DNA of 50,125 bases from GCA-2693325 sp036343635 (lineage in GTDB: Bacteria; Latescibacterota; UBA2968; UBA8231): positions 1 through 50,125 of the forward strand of contig JAYYVF010000002.1 in NCBI GenBank assembly GCA_036343635.1. The letters run 5' to 3'. Numbering within the stretch: position 1 is the first letter of the stretch; each line of letters begins with the position of its first letter. The translations under genes were made by a program, and so were the position numbers. The notes beneath the pieces are model-generated. The model made no database searches. It saw only the letters and a list, made by a program, of their open reading frames with translations, and had not been told where the DNA came from. Below are positions 1 to 9,464 of the stretch, piece after piece.

Positions 1-583
1 TGCAGAAATCTTTTGTAGTCAAAGAGTTTAATGGTTGGACACTAGTACATCCATAATCCCGTGCTTTTTGAGCATAACTATCAATACGCCCCTGACTACC
101 CAATAAACACCTATTCACTCTTTCATCAATCCGAATTACGCTCTCAACAACTTCATCCGTCCCTGCAATAAAAGCTGTTCCATAAAGATCCCGCGTTCGA
201 ATATCCGAACAAACAGCATTAACTATGTCATTGCTACCTTCAGGTCCAGGATAAACATGTACATTGAGTCTGATATTAGATGGAATCATATTTAAAACTT
301 CATCCAATGTGGGTACATGAGTATCTGATAAAAACGCGTTTTCAAAATACACATTTAGATCAAGTACTTCAGAGTAAAGTAATTCCCATATTGGTCCATT
401 TCCGTTAGTTGTTCGGTCTAACAACGGATCATGAAGCAAGACCAAATGTTCATCCTTAGTCATCCTAACGTCGAATTCAATCATTTCACAACCCAACTTA
501 ATGGCCTCATTAAATGCTTCTAATGTATTTTCCGGGTGAGTACCTGAAGCACCGCGATGAGCACAAACAAAAGTTTTTGACAT
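1..583 (-). CDS. Glycerophosphodiester phosphodiesterase (GDPD) family, 3' end cut by window edge
   Basis: The reading frame runs from an ATG at 583 down to the left edge, giving about 194 codons without the C-terminus. The N-terminus has the GDPD signature: H9-R10-G11 followed by PENT, then E36-x-D38 and H51-D52, which match the general acid/base and metal ligands of the family. These TIM-barrel enzymes hydrolyse glycerophosphodiesters to glycerol-3-phosphate and an alcohol. No signal peptide is visible, so a cytoplasmic location is likely. It is divergent from the PhyH gene starting at 695, with a 111-base intergenic region. Confidence in the family is high; the substrate cannot be told. 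Confidence 0.9.
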   Translation of the reverse strand, partial: MSKTFVCAHRGASGTHPENTLEAFNEAIKLGCEMIEFDVRMTKDEHLVLLHDPLLDRTTNGNGPIWELLYSEVLDLNVYFENAFLSDTHVPTLDEVLNMIPSNIRLNVHVYPGPEGSNDIVNAVCSDIRTRDLYGTAFIAGTDEVVESVIRIDERVNRCLLGSQGRIDSYAQKARDYGCTSVQPLNSLTTKDFC

Positions 584-694
584 ACAAATCTCATTTACTT
601 TTTATGTTCTTAGCGATCTATGTTCTTTCGAGTTATACACAAAATATTTTAGCATTCATAATGCAGATTAAAAAAGAAAATTAACACAATCGAA

Positions 695-1477
695 ATGATT
701 AACCAACTGTTAACATCAACACAAATGGCGAGCTTTATTGCACATGGCTATCTCCGTTTTGATAATATCGTACCTCTCAGCCTGTGTAAAATGTGTTTGA
801 AAGAAATTCCTCAATTCAATGGTTATTTATCCGTAGGCATGCCATTCGAAGAAACTTGGCCCAAAGATACCGCTCTCGGAGAAATTTTTCGGATACCTGT
901 CGTGAAGGACCTCATTCGGTCACTGGTTGGACCAAATCCACTGTACGATCATCACGGCCCTCACCTGACTAATGCAGGCGAGCTCAAAGGTCCTGACACC
1001 CATCAAGACTCAGTTACCGATTTTCGAGAAAATTATTTTGACATACAATTGTCGTTTTTTTTTGAGGACACTCCTAATGAAAAAGGTGGAACATTTTTTA
1101 TCCCGGGTACTCAGTTCCGCAACGTTCGTACTTCTGAAATTGACATTTATCAGCATATGCGAGGCAAAATTAGCGTTATCTGTACAGCCGGAACAGTTTT
1201 TGTTTGGAATTCGCGGGTTTGGCACGGAGCTCGGTCCAACCGAACCAAAAGTCCAAGATATATGTACAAATTAAGGCTCAATCCGTCACAACCACAGATA
1301 GGTCTATTCAATACGTCCGATCTAAACAACCCAGCTGTTGAAAATATACTCAAAACAAAACACGGATGGGAGGATACCGACTATATTTATGAACTTTTGA
1401 AAAGATTTAAACTATGGTACTATGTGTCTGGACAAGAAAAGTCTTCTATTAAATCGAAAGGCGCTTCAGGCATTTAA
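695..1477 (+). CDS. Phytanoyl-CoA dioxygenase (PhyH) family protein, copy 1
   Basis: A 260-residue protein with the Fe(II)/2-oxoglutarate dioxygenase facial triad: H103-x-D105 (in THQD), a PGT turn near 137-139, and distal H177 (in WHGAR), with R188 eleven residues later as the likely 2-oxoglutarate carboxylate ligand. Family members hydroxylate small organic substrates, but sequence alone does not reveal the substrate. No signal peptide. The ATG at 695 has only a weak A-rich upstream region. Its last 12 bases overlap the end of the convergent epimerase gene. It is one of five PhyH proteins in this window, and they differ strongly outside the triad. Confidence 0.88.
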   Translation: MINQLLTSTQMASFIAHGYLRFDNIVPLSLCKMCLKEIPQFNGYLSVGMPFEETWPKDTALGEIFRIPVVKDLIRSLVGPNPLYDHHGPHLTNAGELKGPDTHQDSVTDFRENYFDIQLSFFFEDTPNEKGGTFFIPGTQFRNVRTSEIDIYQHMRGKISVICTAGTVFVWNSRVWHGARSNRTKSPRYMYKLRLNPSQPQIGLFNTSDLNNPAVENILKTKHGWEDTDYIYELLKRFKLWYYVSGQEKSSIKSKGASGI

Positions 1478-2467
1478 TCGACGCACCCATTCTCTTTGTT
1501 CCTCATACCATCTAATACACGTCTTGAGCCCGCTATCTAAATCGGTTCGCGGCGCCCATTCGATCTTACTATATGCCTTCTTTATGCATGCATGAGTTAT
1601 TTTTACATCAGCCTGATCCGGGTCAGAATAGCAAACCTCGGCACTCTTCCCGGTAATAAATTCAATCCTACCAACAAGGTTTTTTAAAGAAATAGGCCTT
1701 CCCGACCCTAAATTAATGATCTCATAGCCGAGAGGTTTTAAACCTTTTATAATTCCATTTACTATGTCTTCGATATAAGTGAAATCACGCTGCTGGGTCC
1801 CATTTCCAAAAAATGTCAGCGGAGCGCCCTCAATAACTGACTGAATAAACCTAAAAGGACTCATATCCGGTCGTCCCGCCGGCCCGTAGACCGAAAAAAA
1901 ACGAAAAACCGTAACATCCATCCCATGCAAATAGTGATAACTAAAACATAATTCTTCTGCAGCTTTTTTACTAGCCGCGTACGGTGAAATAGGTCGATCA
2001 GTATTAGCATCTTCGGAGAATGGCATTTTCCCAACACCAGAGTAAAGACTGGAAGAAGAAGCAAACACAAACTTTTTTATACCATGTGCGCGACAAAATT
2101 CAAGCAAGTTTAGCGTTCCCAAAACATTGGACTCATAGTAGTCAAATGGGCTACCTACACTTTGCCGAACTCCTGCCCGACCCCCCAAATGAATGACACC
2201 ATCTAATCCCCCCAAAGAGCTTACTAAGTTCGCGACAATATTTAAAAAGTTTTTCTCATCACAAAAATTTAGTCGACGAAAAATAAATCCCTCATTCCCG
2301 TCCAGTAGTGAGAGACGCCATTCCCTTATAAACAAATCAGGCGATGACTGCATACTATCAATACCTAAGACCTTGTGCCCTCTGCCGAGTAAATCTTTGA
2401 CTGTATGATATCCTATAAACCCAGCACATCCTGTCACCAAATACACGCTCTGAGGACTATTATACAT
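1466..2467 (-). CDS. NAD-dependent epimerase/dehydratase (UDP-glucuronate/glucose 4-epimerase-like)
   Basis: A 333-residue extended short-chain dehydrogenase. The N-terminal Rossmann motif is G13-xx-G16-xx-G19, a serine cluster lies at 137-140, and the catalytic pair is Y163-xxx-K167. The later segments RFFSVYGP and QQRDFTYIEDIV are typical of UDP-glucuronate/UDP-glucose 4-epimerases. It would interconvert nucleotide sugars for envelope polysaccharide synthesis. It starts 25 bases after the end of the SelA-like gene on the same strand, so the two probably form one transcript. Its end overlaps PhyH 1 tail to tail. The exact nucleotide sugar cannot be assigned. Confidence 0.88.
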   Translation of the reverse strand: MYNSPQSVYLVTGCAGFIGYHTVKDLLGRGHKVLGIDSMQSSPDLFIREWRLSLLDGNEGFIFRRLNFCDEKNFLNIVANLVSSLGGLDGVIHLGGRAGVRQSVGSPFDYYESNVLGTLNLLEFCRAHGIKKFVFASSSSLYSGVGKMPFSEDANTDRPISPYAASKKAAEELCFSYHYLHGMDVTVFRFFSVYGPAGRPDMSPFRFIQSVIEGAPLTFFGNGTQQRDFTYIEDIVNGIIKGLKPLGYEIINLGSGRPISLKNLVGRIEFITGKSAEVCYSDPDQADVKITHACIKKAYSKIEWAPRTDLDSGLKTCIRWYEEQREWVRRLNA

Positions 2468-2492
2468 TTTTGCTTTATTCTTTAATCTTAAT

Positions 2493-4001
2493 TTATGTAG
2501 CTAACGGAGGACCCTGAGGTATAAACACTGGTCGAGAGCCTTTATCATGGGAAATTTTTAGGGCTACGAAACTAGCTTTTTGATACTCTCCGAGGTGGAT
2601 TTCTCCTGTAATCATTCCATTTATTGATTCGCCAGAAAAAAGAAATGGTATCATGTTACCAGGCTGACTAAAAGAACTCTCCAAAGTTATTTTAGTCCCT
2701 TCAATTACCCCTTTTATTGGTTGGGCCGAAAAAGTGCTTCTATGCTCACCACCCAGCCAGTTACCGTCCTGCTCCAATATCCACTGATGCTCTACGGTGC
2801 TAGCATAGTATTCGACCTGAACCTGCCAATGACCACTAAGATCTAATGAGGGAGATCGCTGTTCAGAAGAGCGAGGTGACGCAACAGACAAAATTTCACT
2901 AAGGCGAGAGGCTACGGTCTCTGCTTCTCCTTCTTGCATCTGGCTGGGTGTGATACATATCCCAGAATGATTGACCCCATCGGCCGCGGCAAGGGCAATT
3001 CTAGGGGTGGATCGTCCAACCAATTCTGCCAACTCTTCACCCCTTATTCCACAAATCGTTTCATTCCACCTGATCTCTAATGACGGAGAGCGATTGGACA
3101 AGCCACTTGGATTTATAATTTCTGTCTCAATTTCCCCAATTGATTTAACTTTACTCGAAATGATATCCAAACGCGCCAACCAAACCTGCCACTCTGCCTC
3201 ATGATCTCGCTCCAACCATAATTCAACAGCAGCCAACAAACCCATTATTTCCTCTTTGCCAACCTTATCATCACGGCCCGGACCATGATGGGGCGCACTG
3301 GCTTGCCATGCCGCTAAGATTAAGTCCTTACGACCAATCACCAGCCCCGTACATTGTGGACCGCAAAGCGCCTTTCCACCACTATATGTAATTATGTCCG
3401 CACCCTGCTGGAGATGGACGTTGGGTACCGTCAAATTTTCCGCTGCCGCATCTGCCAAAATGGGAATCCCGCGCGGCCGTGCTATTTCCGCAATTACTTC
3501 AAGAGACAGAGGGGATCCCGGTTCGGAAGCCCCCCCTGTCACTAGGTATACCATAGCAGTACGGCTACTTATGGCTGCGGACATTTCTTCTGGAGACTCA
3601 ACCGTAACAAATTCAATACCTACGTTGCGGAGGGCGTGATCATATGCATTCCGCGAATAAGCAGGAACAATCACCTGCGTTTTTTCGAACCCTTGAAGGT
3701 CGGGAATACGAATCAATTTTTCTGGATCTCCCCCAGTAATACAAGCAGCCGTAACATGTTTCATCCCTGCAGCACATCCGGAAGAAATCATCCCCCACTC
3801 CGCCCCAGTCAATTCAGCCAATCTTCGACCTACACCCTCGGCTAGCTCATCATACTGAACAAAATTTTGAGAAGCTCTTTCCATAGCGATAAGAACTTCT
3901 GGCAATTCGATCGACCCACCAATTATCGTAAAAGTACCTCGGCAATTTATAATAGGCTCTACACCTATTTCCTGATAAATAGAAGATAGTCTGTAAGTCA
4001 T
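2493..4001 (-). CDS. SelA-like PLP-dependent enzyme with C-terminal beta-rich extension
   Basis: A 502-residue protein. Residues 1 to about 375 look like the L-seryl-tRNA selenium transferase / D-glucosaminate-6-phosphate ammonia-lyase branch of fold-type I PLP enzymes: a GCAAGM phosphate-binding stretch near 75-80, D184 (ILADAAAE) for the pyridine nitrogen, and K210 in YSGGK as the Schiff-base lysine. True SelA is unlikely, because no selenocysteine genes are nearby and its N-terminal RNA-binding domain is absent. A lyase or racemase acting on an amino acid or amino sugar is more plausible. Residues 384-482 form an extra module rich in alternating hydrophobics and glycines (SGHW, EQDGNWLGG, GVIEGT, GEIHLGEY), not found in SelA. 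It heads a two-gene unit with the epimerase. Confidence 0.8.
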   Translation of the reverse strand: MTYRLSSIYQEIGVEPIINCRGTFTIIGGSIELPEVLIAMERASQNFVQYDELAEGVGRRLAELTGAEWGMISSGCAAGMKHVTAACITGGDPEKLIRIPDLQGFEKTQVIVPAYSRNAYDHALRNVGIEFVTVESPEEMSAAISSRTAMVYLVTGGASEPGSPLSLEVIAEIARPRGIPILADAAAENLTVPNVHLQQGADIITYSGGKALCGPQCTGLVIGRKDLILAAWQASAPHHGPGRDDKVGKEEIMGLLAAVELWLERDHEAEWQVWLARLDIISSKVKSIGEIETEIINPSGLSNRSPSLEIRWNETICGIRGEELAELVGRSTPRIALAAADGVNHSGICITPSQMQEGEAETVASRLSEILSVASPRSSEQRSPSLDLSGHWQVQVEYYASTVEHQWILEQDGNWLGGEHRSTFSAQPIKGVIEGTKITLESSFSQPGNMIPFLFSGESINGMITGEIHLGEYQKASFVALKISHDKGSRPVFIPQGPPLAT

Positions 4002-4144
4002 CGTATTTTCTCACCATTCCATAGTTATTTAAAGGGAAATGGCAAAATACACTCAGAGGCGCACTCAAGCAATATTAGACTTGACGCAATAGCTCTAACA
4101 GAAGATCATTTTATTCAAAAGGAAACAAGGTAGATAATAAAGAT

Positions 4145-6217
4145 ATGAAAAAAGACAATCCTCTTCTTGGTATAGAAGGTTTGCCACTATATGGAGAAAT
4201 ACTCCCAGAACACGTTCGACCTGCAATTGATTTAACAATTAAAATTGCCGAAGAATCCTTAACGACTTTAGAAAATAATGCTGTATCCACGTGGCATGGA
4301 CTTATGGAGAAACTCGAAGAAATTGATTCATTATTTTCAAAATCATGGGCTCCGATTGAACACCTTCTGAGTGTAAAAAATTCGGAGGAATTCCGTCAAG
4401 CACATGAAACCGTCCAACCTAGAGTAGTCTCAATGAGTCTCAAAATCAAACAGAGTCAATCTCTTTTTGAACAACTTTGCGACTTACGCGACGGCCCTCA
4501 TTCACAACATCTAAATCCCGCTCAAAAAAGAGCTGTAATGCTTAGAATACGCAATGCAGAGCGAGGAGGGGTAGGCCTCAAGGGAACGGAAAAGGCTCGA
4601 TTTAATGATATCGAACGCTCACTTTCCAAACTAAAAACGACCTTTTCCAATCGACTTCTGGATTCCACCAAAGCCTTCGAATTAATTATTGATGACGAAG
4701 TAAAAACAGAGGGATGGCCGCAAAGTCTTCGGGCTATAACGGCTCAATCCCATTGTATGGCACACCAAAGCTCTGCAATTCCGGATAAAGGGCCTTGGCG
4801 TATAACGCTTGACATGCCAACATTCATGCCATTTATGCAACATCATCGAGATCGAAAATCTCGAGAGCTTGTTTACAAGGCTTATGTAAGTCGTGCCAGT
4901 TCGGATAAATTAGATAACAGCGAATGTATAAAGGAAATTCTTCATCTCAGAAAAGAGCAGGCACAACTGTTAGGATTTGAACATTTTGCAGATTGGAGTA
5001 TTTCGGAAAAAATGGCACCCGATGTGGCAACTGTTGAACAAATGTTTGATGAATTACAAAACGCCGCCGAAGGAGCAATGAGATGTGAATTTGAAGAAAT
5101 AAAAAAATATGCTGAACAAAACGGGCTGACTGAACCCCTTATGCACTGGGACATCGCATTTTGGTCGGAGCGACTCCGAGAGCATTTATTTGATTACACA
5201 GATGATCAACTCAGACCTTATTTCCCCTTGCCCAAAGTACTAAGTGGTTTGTTTGACCTTTGCGAACATCTATTCAATGTGGAGATAGAAGAAACCGATG
5301 TAAAGCCATCCAATACCTGGAATAATAGCGTAATGTTTTTCGCTGTAAAACATAATAAGAAGTCTATTGCCAATTTCTATTTAGATCCCTTCTCTCGACC
5401 CGAAGAAAAACGGGGTGGTGCTTGGATGAATAGTTGTTTAGATCGGCGCATCCAAAATGGAGAGTTGCAAACGCCTGTTGTCCACCTAATATGTAACGGA
5501 ACTCCTCCTGTTGGCGATCAGCCGTCCTTGATGAGTTTCAGGGAAGTCATCACACTTTTCCATGAATTTGGGCATGGCCTCCAAGGAATGTTAACAACTA
5601 TAGATCATGCTGATATATCGGGCCTAAATGGAGTCGAATGGGATGCGGTGGAAATAGCGAGCCAGTTCATGGAGAACTGGTGCTACAACAAGCCCACCCT
5701 CATTAGCATGACATCCCACATCGAAACGGGCCAACAGTTACCGGACGAACTATTTGAAAAAATCGTTAAAGCGCGAACGTTTCAATCTGGAATGGCGATG
5801 ATGCGCCAGTTGTTGTTCGGGCGAATCGACATAGCTTTACATAGAACATTTGATCCGGATGGTCCTGAAACTCCCTTTGATATCGAGAAAAAAATATCAG
5901 AAAAAATGTCTCCACTTAAACCATTAGAAGAAAGCCGTTTTCTTTGCTCCTTCAGCCATATTTTTTCTGGTGGATATGCCGCTGGCTATTATAGTTATAA
6001 GTGGTCCGAAGTCCTGAGCTCAGATGCGTTTGCTACTTTTGAAGAAGTTGGGCTGGACAATAGAAAAAAAATACGTGAGGTCGGCTTACGACTACGTGAC
6101 ACAATATTGTCCTTGGGGGGCAGTCAAGATCCGATGGAAATTTATCAAAACTTCCGTGGTCGCCAACCCAGTACCGATGCTCTTCTACGTCATAGTGGCC
6201 TCACAAACGGAAAATAG
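4145..6217 (+). CDS. prlC: M3 family zinc metallopeptidase, oligopeptidase A-like
   Basis: At 690 residues it matches the usual length of bacterial oligopeptidase A (about 680). The zinc site is H473-E-F-G-H477, and the third ligand is E503 in the segment EWDAVEIASQFMENW, which is highly conserved in this family. The closing region FSHIFSGGYAAGYYSYKWSEV is also typical of M3 thimet-type enzymes. It is a cytoplasmic enzyme that degrades short peptides, including cleaved signal peptides. No signal sequence is seen. The M81 gene follows after only three bases, so the two are probably co-transcribed. Confidence 0.93.
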   Translation: MKKDNPLLGIEGLPLYGEILPEHVRPAIDLTIKIAEESLTTLENNAVSTWHGLMEKLEEIDSLFSKSWAPIEHLLSVKNSEEFRQAHETVQPRVVSMSLKIKQSQSLFEQLCDLRDGPHSQHLNPAQKRAVMLRIRNAERGGVGLKGTEKARFNDIERSLSKLKTTFSNRLLDSTKAFELIIDDEVKTEGWPQSLRAITAQSHCMAHQSSAIPDKGPWRITLDMPTFMPFMQHHRDRKSRELVYKAYVSRASSDKLDNSECIKEILHLRKEQAQLLGFEHFADWSISEKMAPDVATVEQMFDELQNAAEGAMRCEFEEIKKYAEQNGLTEPLMHWDIAFWSERLREHLFDYTDDQLRPYFPLPKVLSGLFDLCEHLFNVEIEETDVKPSNTWNNSVMFFAVKHNKKSIANFYLDPFSRPEEKRGGAWMNSCLDRRIQNGELQTPVVHLICNGTPPVGDQPSLMSFREVITLFHEFGHGLQGMLTTIDHADISGLNGVEWDAVEIASQFMENWCYNKPTLISMTSHIETGQQLPDELFEKIVKARTFQSGMAMMRQLLFGRIDIALHRTFDPDGPETPFDIEKKISEKMSPLKPLEESRFLCSFSHIFSGGYAAGYYSYKWSEVLSSDAFATFEEVGLDNRKKIREVGLRLRDTILSLGGSQDPMEIYQNFRGRQPSTDALLRHSGLTNGK

Positions 6218-6220
6218 CTT

Positions 6221-7711
6221 ATGCGTATTGCGATTGGATCTATCTTAACAGAATGCAACCAATTTGGCGGCTCAGCAATAGACATAGATTGGTTTGCTCG
6301 TTATGACCTTTTCTATGGTAAAAATGTATTAAATGTTGAAGGAGGCGTGGTAGGAGGAGGACTTGAGGCACTAAAAAAAATAGGAGTTGAAATCGTTCCA
6401 CTTATTTACGCCAGTACTTGTCCAGGCGGTTACATAACTAAAGAATGTTACAAGCACCTTCGTGGAGAACTATTAAGCAGACTACAGGCTGCCATGCCGG
6501 TAGATGGTATCCTTCTACCTTTACACGGTGCGTCTTATGCTGAGGGAACCCCTGATCCCGAGGGAGATATTTTGGGCGCCGTGCGCCAAATCGTTGGAAA
6601 AGAAATTCCCATCGTCGCTACATTAGATTTACACGCTCACGTCACACCAGCAATGGTTCACAACGCCAACGCGTTATTAGCCTGGGAGACATATCCACAT
6701 CGAGATAGTAAGAGTACTGGTTCGCGAGGGGCTGAACTTCTCACCGATATTATTCAAAGTGATATCTATCCCACCATGGCTATGGTTAAAGTTCCTGTCA
6801 TAACGGGAGGTATTCTCGGGGGCACTGACGGACACGGTGCATTCGCAGAATTAATGCGACAAACAAAAGCCTTAGAAAATAAAAGCGGTGTGCTTTCCAC
6901 GAGTCTCTTCCTAACCCATCCATATTTAGATCAACCCTGCATGGGGAGCGGAGCATTAGTAATTACAGATAACGACATAGATCAGGCAAAAAGGTTGGGC
7001 TATGAAATCTCTGCAGCCTACTGGGAACAACGCCACGAAATTGAGGCCAATGTGATAACTCCTGAGAAAGCAATAGAATCAGGATTAAAATCAGATCCAG
7101 GAACGGTTGTACTGGTTGAAACAGCTGATTGCTCAGGAGGTGGGGCCGCTGGGGACAGCGTGGCCACTTTACGCGCCCTTCTTAGCGTCCCAGACGTAGA
7201 CAGCGCTATTGCTCCAGTTGTCGATCCAAAAGTAGCAAAGATTTGCCACAATTTGGGAGTAGGTTCAACCTTGGATTGCATGTTGGGACATAGCTTGGAT
7301 ACAAGATGGGGCAGCCCCCTCCATGTTGAAGGTAAAATAGAGGCCCTGTTTGACGGCTCTTTCGTATATGAGGGCGGAATCTGGGACGAGGTCAAAGGGG
7401 ATATGGGGCCATGCGCAGTTCTTAAATCAAAGGGTGTGCGCATACTTGTAACAAGTTATGCCACATATGATTGGGCAGATGAGCAATGGCAAGCAGTTGG
7501 CATAGACCCACGGTTAACCCGTTTTGCTGTTGCAAAAAATCCTATGAACTTCCATAATGTGTACTCAGGCTGTGCCTCACAGGTACATATCCTAGATACA
7601 CCTGGTCCCACTCCCGCCTCAGTAAAAAACTTACCATTTAAAAATCTCACCCATCCTTGCTTTCCAATAAATAAAGATATTCACCAGATGGAACCTATCA
7701 TACTGACATGA
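6221..7711 (+). CDS. M81 family metallopeptidase (MlrC-like)
   Basis: A 496-residue protein with the N-terminal signature of the family (IGSILTECNQFGG; many homologues read TETNTF here). Putative zinc ligands are D136 and H138 (TLDLHAH) and H160 (ETYPHRD). The C-terminal MlrC_C-like part contains the Gly-rich GGGAAGDSVATL and later VTSYATYDW. Named after MlrC, which cleaves linearised microcystin in sphingomonads, the family is widespread in heterotrophs where its substrate is unknown, so a microcystin role should not be assumed. It starts three bases after prlC. Its stop codon lies inside a short hairpin shared with the convergent propeller gene. Confidence 0.9.
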   Translation: MRIAIGSILTECNQFGGSAIDIDWFARYDLFYGKNVLNVEGGVVGGGLEALKKIGVEIVPLIYASTCPGGYITKECYKHLRGELLSRLQAAMPVDGILLPLHGASYAEGTPDPEGDILGAVRQIVGKEIPIVATLDLHAHVTPAMVHNANALLAWETYPHRDSKSTGSRGAELLTDIIQSDIYPTMAMVKVPVITGGILGGTDGHGAFAELMRQTKALENKSGVLSTSLFLTHPYLDQPCMGSGALVITDNDIDQAKRLGYEISAAYWEQRHEIEANVITPEKAIESGLKSDPGTVVLVETADCSGGGAAGDSVATLRALLSVPDVDSAIAPVVDPKVAKICHNLGVGSTLDCMLGHSLDTRWGSPLHVEGKIEALFDGSFVYEGGIWDEVKGDMGPCAVLKSKGVRILVTSYATYDWADEQWQAVGIDPRLTRFAVAKNPMNFHNVYSGCASQVHILDTPGPTPASVKNLPFKNLTHPCFPINKDIHQMEPIILT

Positions 7712-7723
7712 AATTATGTCAGT
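7702..7723. terminator. Short hairpin at convergent gene junction, possible bidirectional terminator
   Basis: A perfect 8-bp inverted repeat, ACTGACAT and ATGTCAGT, encloses the 6-base loop GAAATT. The TGA stop of the M81 gene spans the end of the left arm and the start of the loop. The convergent propeller gene ends at 7732. No U-tract follows on either strand, so intrinsic termination is uncertain. Confidence 0.4.
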
Positions 7724-7731
7724 GGTACTCA

Positions 7732-8907
7732 TTACAGTGTATCCACCCCATCCATTTCCAATAGGTACATTTGTCTACCTCCCGCGTGAGCTGAATCTAC
7801 CATAATTTTTGTCCCTTGAAGATTAGATCGAGGATGTAAATCGCATCTACTATCGTTGCGATAAACTTCTAAGGCAGAAAAAGTAGCAAGCGTAATACGA
7901 CGTTGTTTATCGGGATGGAATAAATAGACTTCTTGTACTTTATTGTCTTCTCCGTATGGGTATGTATCATTGAGAATCCATCCACACCGATTATTAGTAG
8001 AAGGCAAATAGGTACAATGTCCGTTCAACTCCATATTTCCTAATCCAACAGGTTCAACGCTTCCGTCTCTATCATTAAAAAGATAAAAAGCCTCACCATT
8101 TGAGGGACGCCAGGCCCAGGCTAGGATATTCTCCGAATCCCGCCAAATAAAATGCGATGTTTTACCCCAATCATCGACCACACGAAGATTTCTGCCGTCA
8201 AGTCCGACCGTCATCATTCTTGTATGAAACGGACCATCAGCAAAACACCAACGGTGAAGGAAAATCGCGCGTGATCCATCGGGACTAACCAATAAATGGT
8301 TGAAATAATGTTTTGCACCGGATATATCTCCGTGTGGGTATGGTAAAGATGCGACCTCTGCGATGGAAACAATCAAGTGGCTTTTTCCTGTATTCATGTC
8401 TTGGTAGGACACACCTACATCATCTGGAGCCAATACATGTCTGTTCGGATCAGGCAGGCCCGCATAACCATAACCAGGTCGCATATCCTGAATACGCCGA
8501 AAATCAGTACTGATTGACGCTCCGCCATCAGGACTGAGCGCATAAATTGCACTTGGCAACGTTGTTACCTTACCAGAATTCAAATTTAAAATTCTGCCGA
8601 CGAATTCATTATGTTCTCGATCATTCCAAACTATTTCGTTCTCAGACCCCGGTCTCCATTGGAGCATACAGCCTTGTTGCCAACACCAGGCTAAAGTCGA
8701 ACCTATCTCCATCCATTTATCTTCACCTTGTAAATCTACCATTCCTAAAGTCAATTCATCATTCTGGCTGGGAGCTCTGTGTTCAAAATCAACTTCCATT
8801 CCAAGTGCATACCTACCGGTAATATTAAATTGACACTTATCATAATAACCAAACCAATGGAACTTTGGTCCGCAGGTTACTGGACGTGTTGTGACTCTAA
8901 TATCCAT
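7732..8907 (-). CDS. Beta-propeller protein resembling TolB / oligogalacturonate lyase family
   Basis: A 391-residue protein with repeated blade-like segments (for example LSPDGGASIS, VSPDGSRAIFL, DDWGKTSHFIWRD, NLQGTKIMVDSAH), each ending with short hydrophobic strands and SPDG-type turns as in WD40/TolB propellers. The C-terminal DLHPRSNLQGTKIM and the histidines around YPHGD and GHCTYLP recall oligogalacturonate lyase-like proteins, but I cannot confirm catalytic residues. No signal peptide, so probably cytoplasmic. It follows fucU by 11 bases on the same strand, which suggests a role in sugar or uronate catabolism. Function is inferred only at fold level. Confidence 0.6.
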   Translation of the reverse strand: MDIRVTTRPVTCGPKFHWFGYYDKCQFNITGRYALGMEVDFEHRAPSQNDELTLGMVDLQGEDKWMEIGSTLAWCWQQGCMLQWRPGSENEIVWNDREHNEFVGRILNLNSGKVTTLPSAIYALSPDGGASISTDFRRIQDMRPGYGYAGLPDPNRHVLAPDDVGVSYQDMNTGKSHLIVSIAEVASLPYPHGDISGAKHYFNHLLVSPDGSRAIFLHRWCFADGPFHTRMMTVGLDGRNLRVVDDWGKTSHFIWRDSENILAWAWRPSNGEAFYLFNDRDGSVEPVGLGNMELNGHCTYLPSTNNRCGWILNDTYPYGEDNKVQEVYLFHPDKQRRITLATFSALEVYRNDSRCDLHPRSNLQGTKIMVDSAHAGGRQMYLLEMDGVDTL

Positions 8908-8918
8908 TTATCCCCTCA

Positions 8919-9356
8919 CTAATGTTCAACAGGTGTCACCCCTTTTTTGAGCAATATATTTCCGTATTTAGTAGTATCTCCAGTCATAATCACGGCATAG
9001 GCCTCTGACGTGCGCTCATAAAATGAGAACCTCTCTATCTCACCCACCCTTGCTGCATGAGGGGAATACCGAGACAAGACCATTTCGTAGTTTTCTCGAA
9101 CTGAAGGATCAGCAGTGTCACCGGGAACAGGTTCCATGATAAGTGCCGGATAATCAACATAGGAGTCTAAAACCATAAGAGGCAAAATCGCCTCGAGCAA
9201 ATCTGGAATCATTAAACCATCAGCCCTTACTACATTTACATTACATGAATGACCTGGGAAATGAGCATCAGCAAGTACAAGTTCGTCACCGTGCCCCATG
9301 CGATATATAGTAGCCAACATCTCAGGACTCATAAGAGGCGAAATTCCTACTAACAT
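8919..9356 (-). CDS. fucU: L-fucose mutarotase / RbsD-FucU family
   Basis: A 145-residue protein, the normal length for FucU. It carries the family signature GHGDELVLADAHFP near residues 21-34 (H22 is the expected catalytic/ligand histidine) and ends with YGNILLKKGV, close to the FucU consensus ending. The enzyme interconverts alpha and beta anomers of L-fucose (or a related sugar) in the cytoplasm. The ribosome-binding region GGAGAAAGGA lies just upstream of the ATG at 9356. It leads a two-gene unit with the propeller at 7732-8907. RbsD is the alternative, but the C-terminus and length favour FucU. Confidence 0.85.
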   Translation of the reverse strand: MLVGISPLMSPEMLATIYRMGHGDELVLADAHFPGHSCNVNVVRADGLMIPDLLEAILPLMVLDSYVDYPALIMEPVPGDTADPSVRENYEMVLSRYSPHAARVGEIERFSFYERTSEAYAVIMTGDTTKYGNILLKKGVTPVEH

Positions 9357-9393
9357 TTATCCATTCCTTTCTCCTAAACATTACAGTTTATTA

Positions 9394-9423
9394 TTGACAC
9401 AAGTACTATTAACAAACTATAAT
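9394..9423 (+). promoter_or_regulatory. Sigma-70-type promoter, perfect consensus boxes
   Basis: TTGACA at 9394-9399 and TATAAT at 9418-9423 are separated by 18 bases. The start of transcription would fall near 9430, about 35 bases before the ATG at 9465 of the cytidylate-kinase-like gene. It lies between that gene and the divergent fucU. Confidence 0.75.
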
Positions 9424-9464
9424 GAGATCATGACACTAGGTCCAAGTATTTGAGAGGCATGCAG

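Noticed and set aside
2493..4001. True selenocysteine synthase (selA)
   Set aside because: No N-terminal RNA-binding domain, no selB or tRNA-Sec nearby, and an extra C-terminal module.
7018..7443. 141-codon minus-strand ORF within the M81 gene
   Set aside because: Antisense shadow of a well-supported gene with conserved family motifs.
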